Assembly: GCA_016208345.1 (NCBI GenBank)
Contig: JACQYG010000224.1
Location: 1-6,465 of the forward strand
Reading direction: 5' to 3'
Length of the DNA stretch: 6,465 bases
Source of the DNA: Chloroflexota bacterium
GTDB lineage: Bacteria > Chloroflexota > DTOL01 > JACQYG01
Shown: positions 5,728 through 6,465 of the stretch, one piece after another
How the letters are laid out: the number at the start of each line of letters is the position of its first letter
Numbering within the stretch: the first letter of the stretch is position 1
Position numbers and translations under genes: made by a program
Notes under the pieces: generated by a model
The model's database searches: none
The model's input: the letters and a program-made list of their open reading frames with translations, nothing else
Told to the model about the DNA's origin: nothing

Positions 5728-6465
5728 TCACAGTGTGTCGGCCGCGATCAGCGCGGCGTACCAGTGGCCGCTGTCTTTGACGATGCGCCGCTGCGTCGGG
5801 TAGTCCACGTACACCAAGCCGAAGCGTTTGGAATAGCCGTGGGCCCATTCGAAGTTATCAAGTAGAGACCAGACAAAATAGCCGGCGAGCGGCGTGCCGA
5901 CCGCGAGGGCGCGGGGGGCCGCCGCAAGGTGGGCATGCAGAAAACTCGTCCGCTCCGGGTCGTGCACTTGCCCGTCGGCCAAGAGGGTGTCGTCGAAGGC
6001 CGCCCCGTTCTCGGTGATGTAGATAGCGGGAAAATGATAGTCGTGGCTCAAGCGGAGGAGTAGTTCGAAGAGGCCATCGGGGTAGATCTCCCAGTTCATG
6101 GCGGAGTATTGTGCACCCTTAACCCGGTGCTGGCGCGTGTGTGGCATGGGCGCGGTTGGGTCATCGCTGACGACGGCGCGGAAGTAGTAGTTGAGGCCGA
6201 AGAAATCCAGCGGGATGGCGATCCGGTCGAGGTCGTCAGGTTGAATCGCCGGCGCGGCTTGGCCGTAATAGGCCAGCATGTCCTCCGGATAGCCCCGCCC
6301 GGCCAGCGGATCGAGAAACCAGCGGTTGAAGTAGCCGTCCCAACGGCGGGCGGCGGCCACATCGGACTCCGAGTCCGAAGCCGGGACGCCGGGGGTGAGG
6401 TTGCAGATAATGCCGGCGCGGGTGCGGGCACCGCCATTGGTACGCAAGACAGGGACAGCCATGCC
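5728..6465 (-). CDS. Family 1 glycoside hydrolase (beta-glucosidase/beta-galactosidase type), 5' part outside window
   Basis: The last 245 codons of a protein that is usually about 440-470 aa; the start lies beyond the right edge. GH1 enzymes are retaining beta-glycosidases with a TIM-barrel fold. Visible family marks, numbered from the Met at 6462, are NLTPGVPASDS (21-31), FNRWFLDPL (45-53), GLNYY (89-93) and the nucleophile motif YITENG with E151. The aglycone/substrate-binding stretch WSLLDNFEWAHGYSKRFGL (198-216) and the C-terminal KDSGHWY follow. The acid/base glutamate (NEP motif) would be in the missing part. The protein ends in TGA at 5728. Whether it prefers glucosides or galactosides cannot be told from this half. 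If it releases galactose it would supply galK/galT nearby, but the genes are separated by mnmA and a degraded stretch and are not one operon. Confidence 0.93.
   Translation of the reverse strand, partial: GMAVPVLRTNGGARTRAGIICNLTPGVPASDSESDVAAARRWDGYFNRWFLDPLAGRGYPEDMLAYYGQAAPAIQPDDLDRIAIPLDFFGLNYYFRAVVSDDPTAPMPHTRQHRVKGAQYSAMNWEIYPDGLFELLLRLSHDYHFPAIYITENGAAFDDTLLADGQVHDPERTSFLHAHLAAAPRALAVGTPLAGYFVWSLLDNFEWAHGYSKRFGLVYVDYPTQRRIVKDSGHWYAALIAADTL

Overview
The window is a GC-rich bacterial segment with every recognisable gene on the minus strand. In transcription order, from right to left, it holds: the 3' part of a family 1 glycoside hydrolase; a degraded stretch with a frameshifted NrfD/ActC-type membrane subunit remnant; mnmA; a 56-codon small gene; galT; galK; and the 5' part of an FHA-domain membrane serine protease. 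The source is most plausibly an uncultivated Chloroflexota (Chloroflexi) bacterium. That is inference from the general look of the proteins (FHA-protease fusion, ActC-like fragment, high third-position GC); there is no rRNA or other marker to settle it.

Right part (4991-6465): the GH1 enzyme enters from the right edge and stops at 5728. It carries the ENG nucleophile motif but its acid/base (NEP) half lies outside. Between it and mnmA are about 740 bases with no intact gene. Positions 5046-5349 still encode a conserved block of an NrfD-family quinone-interacting membrane protein, broken by a frameshift. Positions 5350-5551 hold a codon-biased open frame that I do not recognise.

Middle (3603-4990): mnmA (tRNA U34 2-thiolase, 365 aa) has a good extended -10 promoter so close to its ATG that its mRNA should be nearly leaderless. 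A small gene with a good Shine-Dalgarno follows 7 bases after its stop. Two GC-rich perfect hairpins lie between the end of this unit and galT.

Left part (1-3602): galT (GTG start, strong Shine-Dalgarno) and galK are one base apart and form a Leloir-pathway operon that turns galactose into galactose-1-phosphate and then exchanges it with UDP-glucose. galK is interrupted by a 43-bp tandem duplication. It splits the frame into two halves that carry all galactokinase motifs; collapsing one copy restores a normal 387-aa enzyme. The copies differ at one silent position, so an assembly artefact and a real mutation are both possible. The FHA-TM-trypsin protease has its own consensus promoter (TTGACA-16-TATAAT), separate from the gal operon. 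A GH1 enzyme could release sugars that feed galK/galT, but this is inference and galE and galM are not in the window.

I found no evidence of a new multi-gene system, CRISPR array, tRNA/rRNA gene or insertion sequence. The observations most worth checking are the galK duplication, the FHA-protease fusion and the NrfD remnant.
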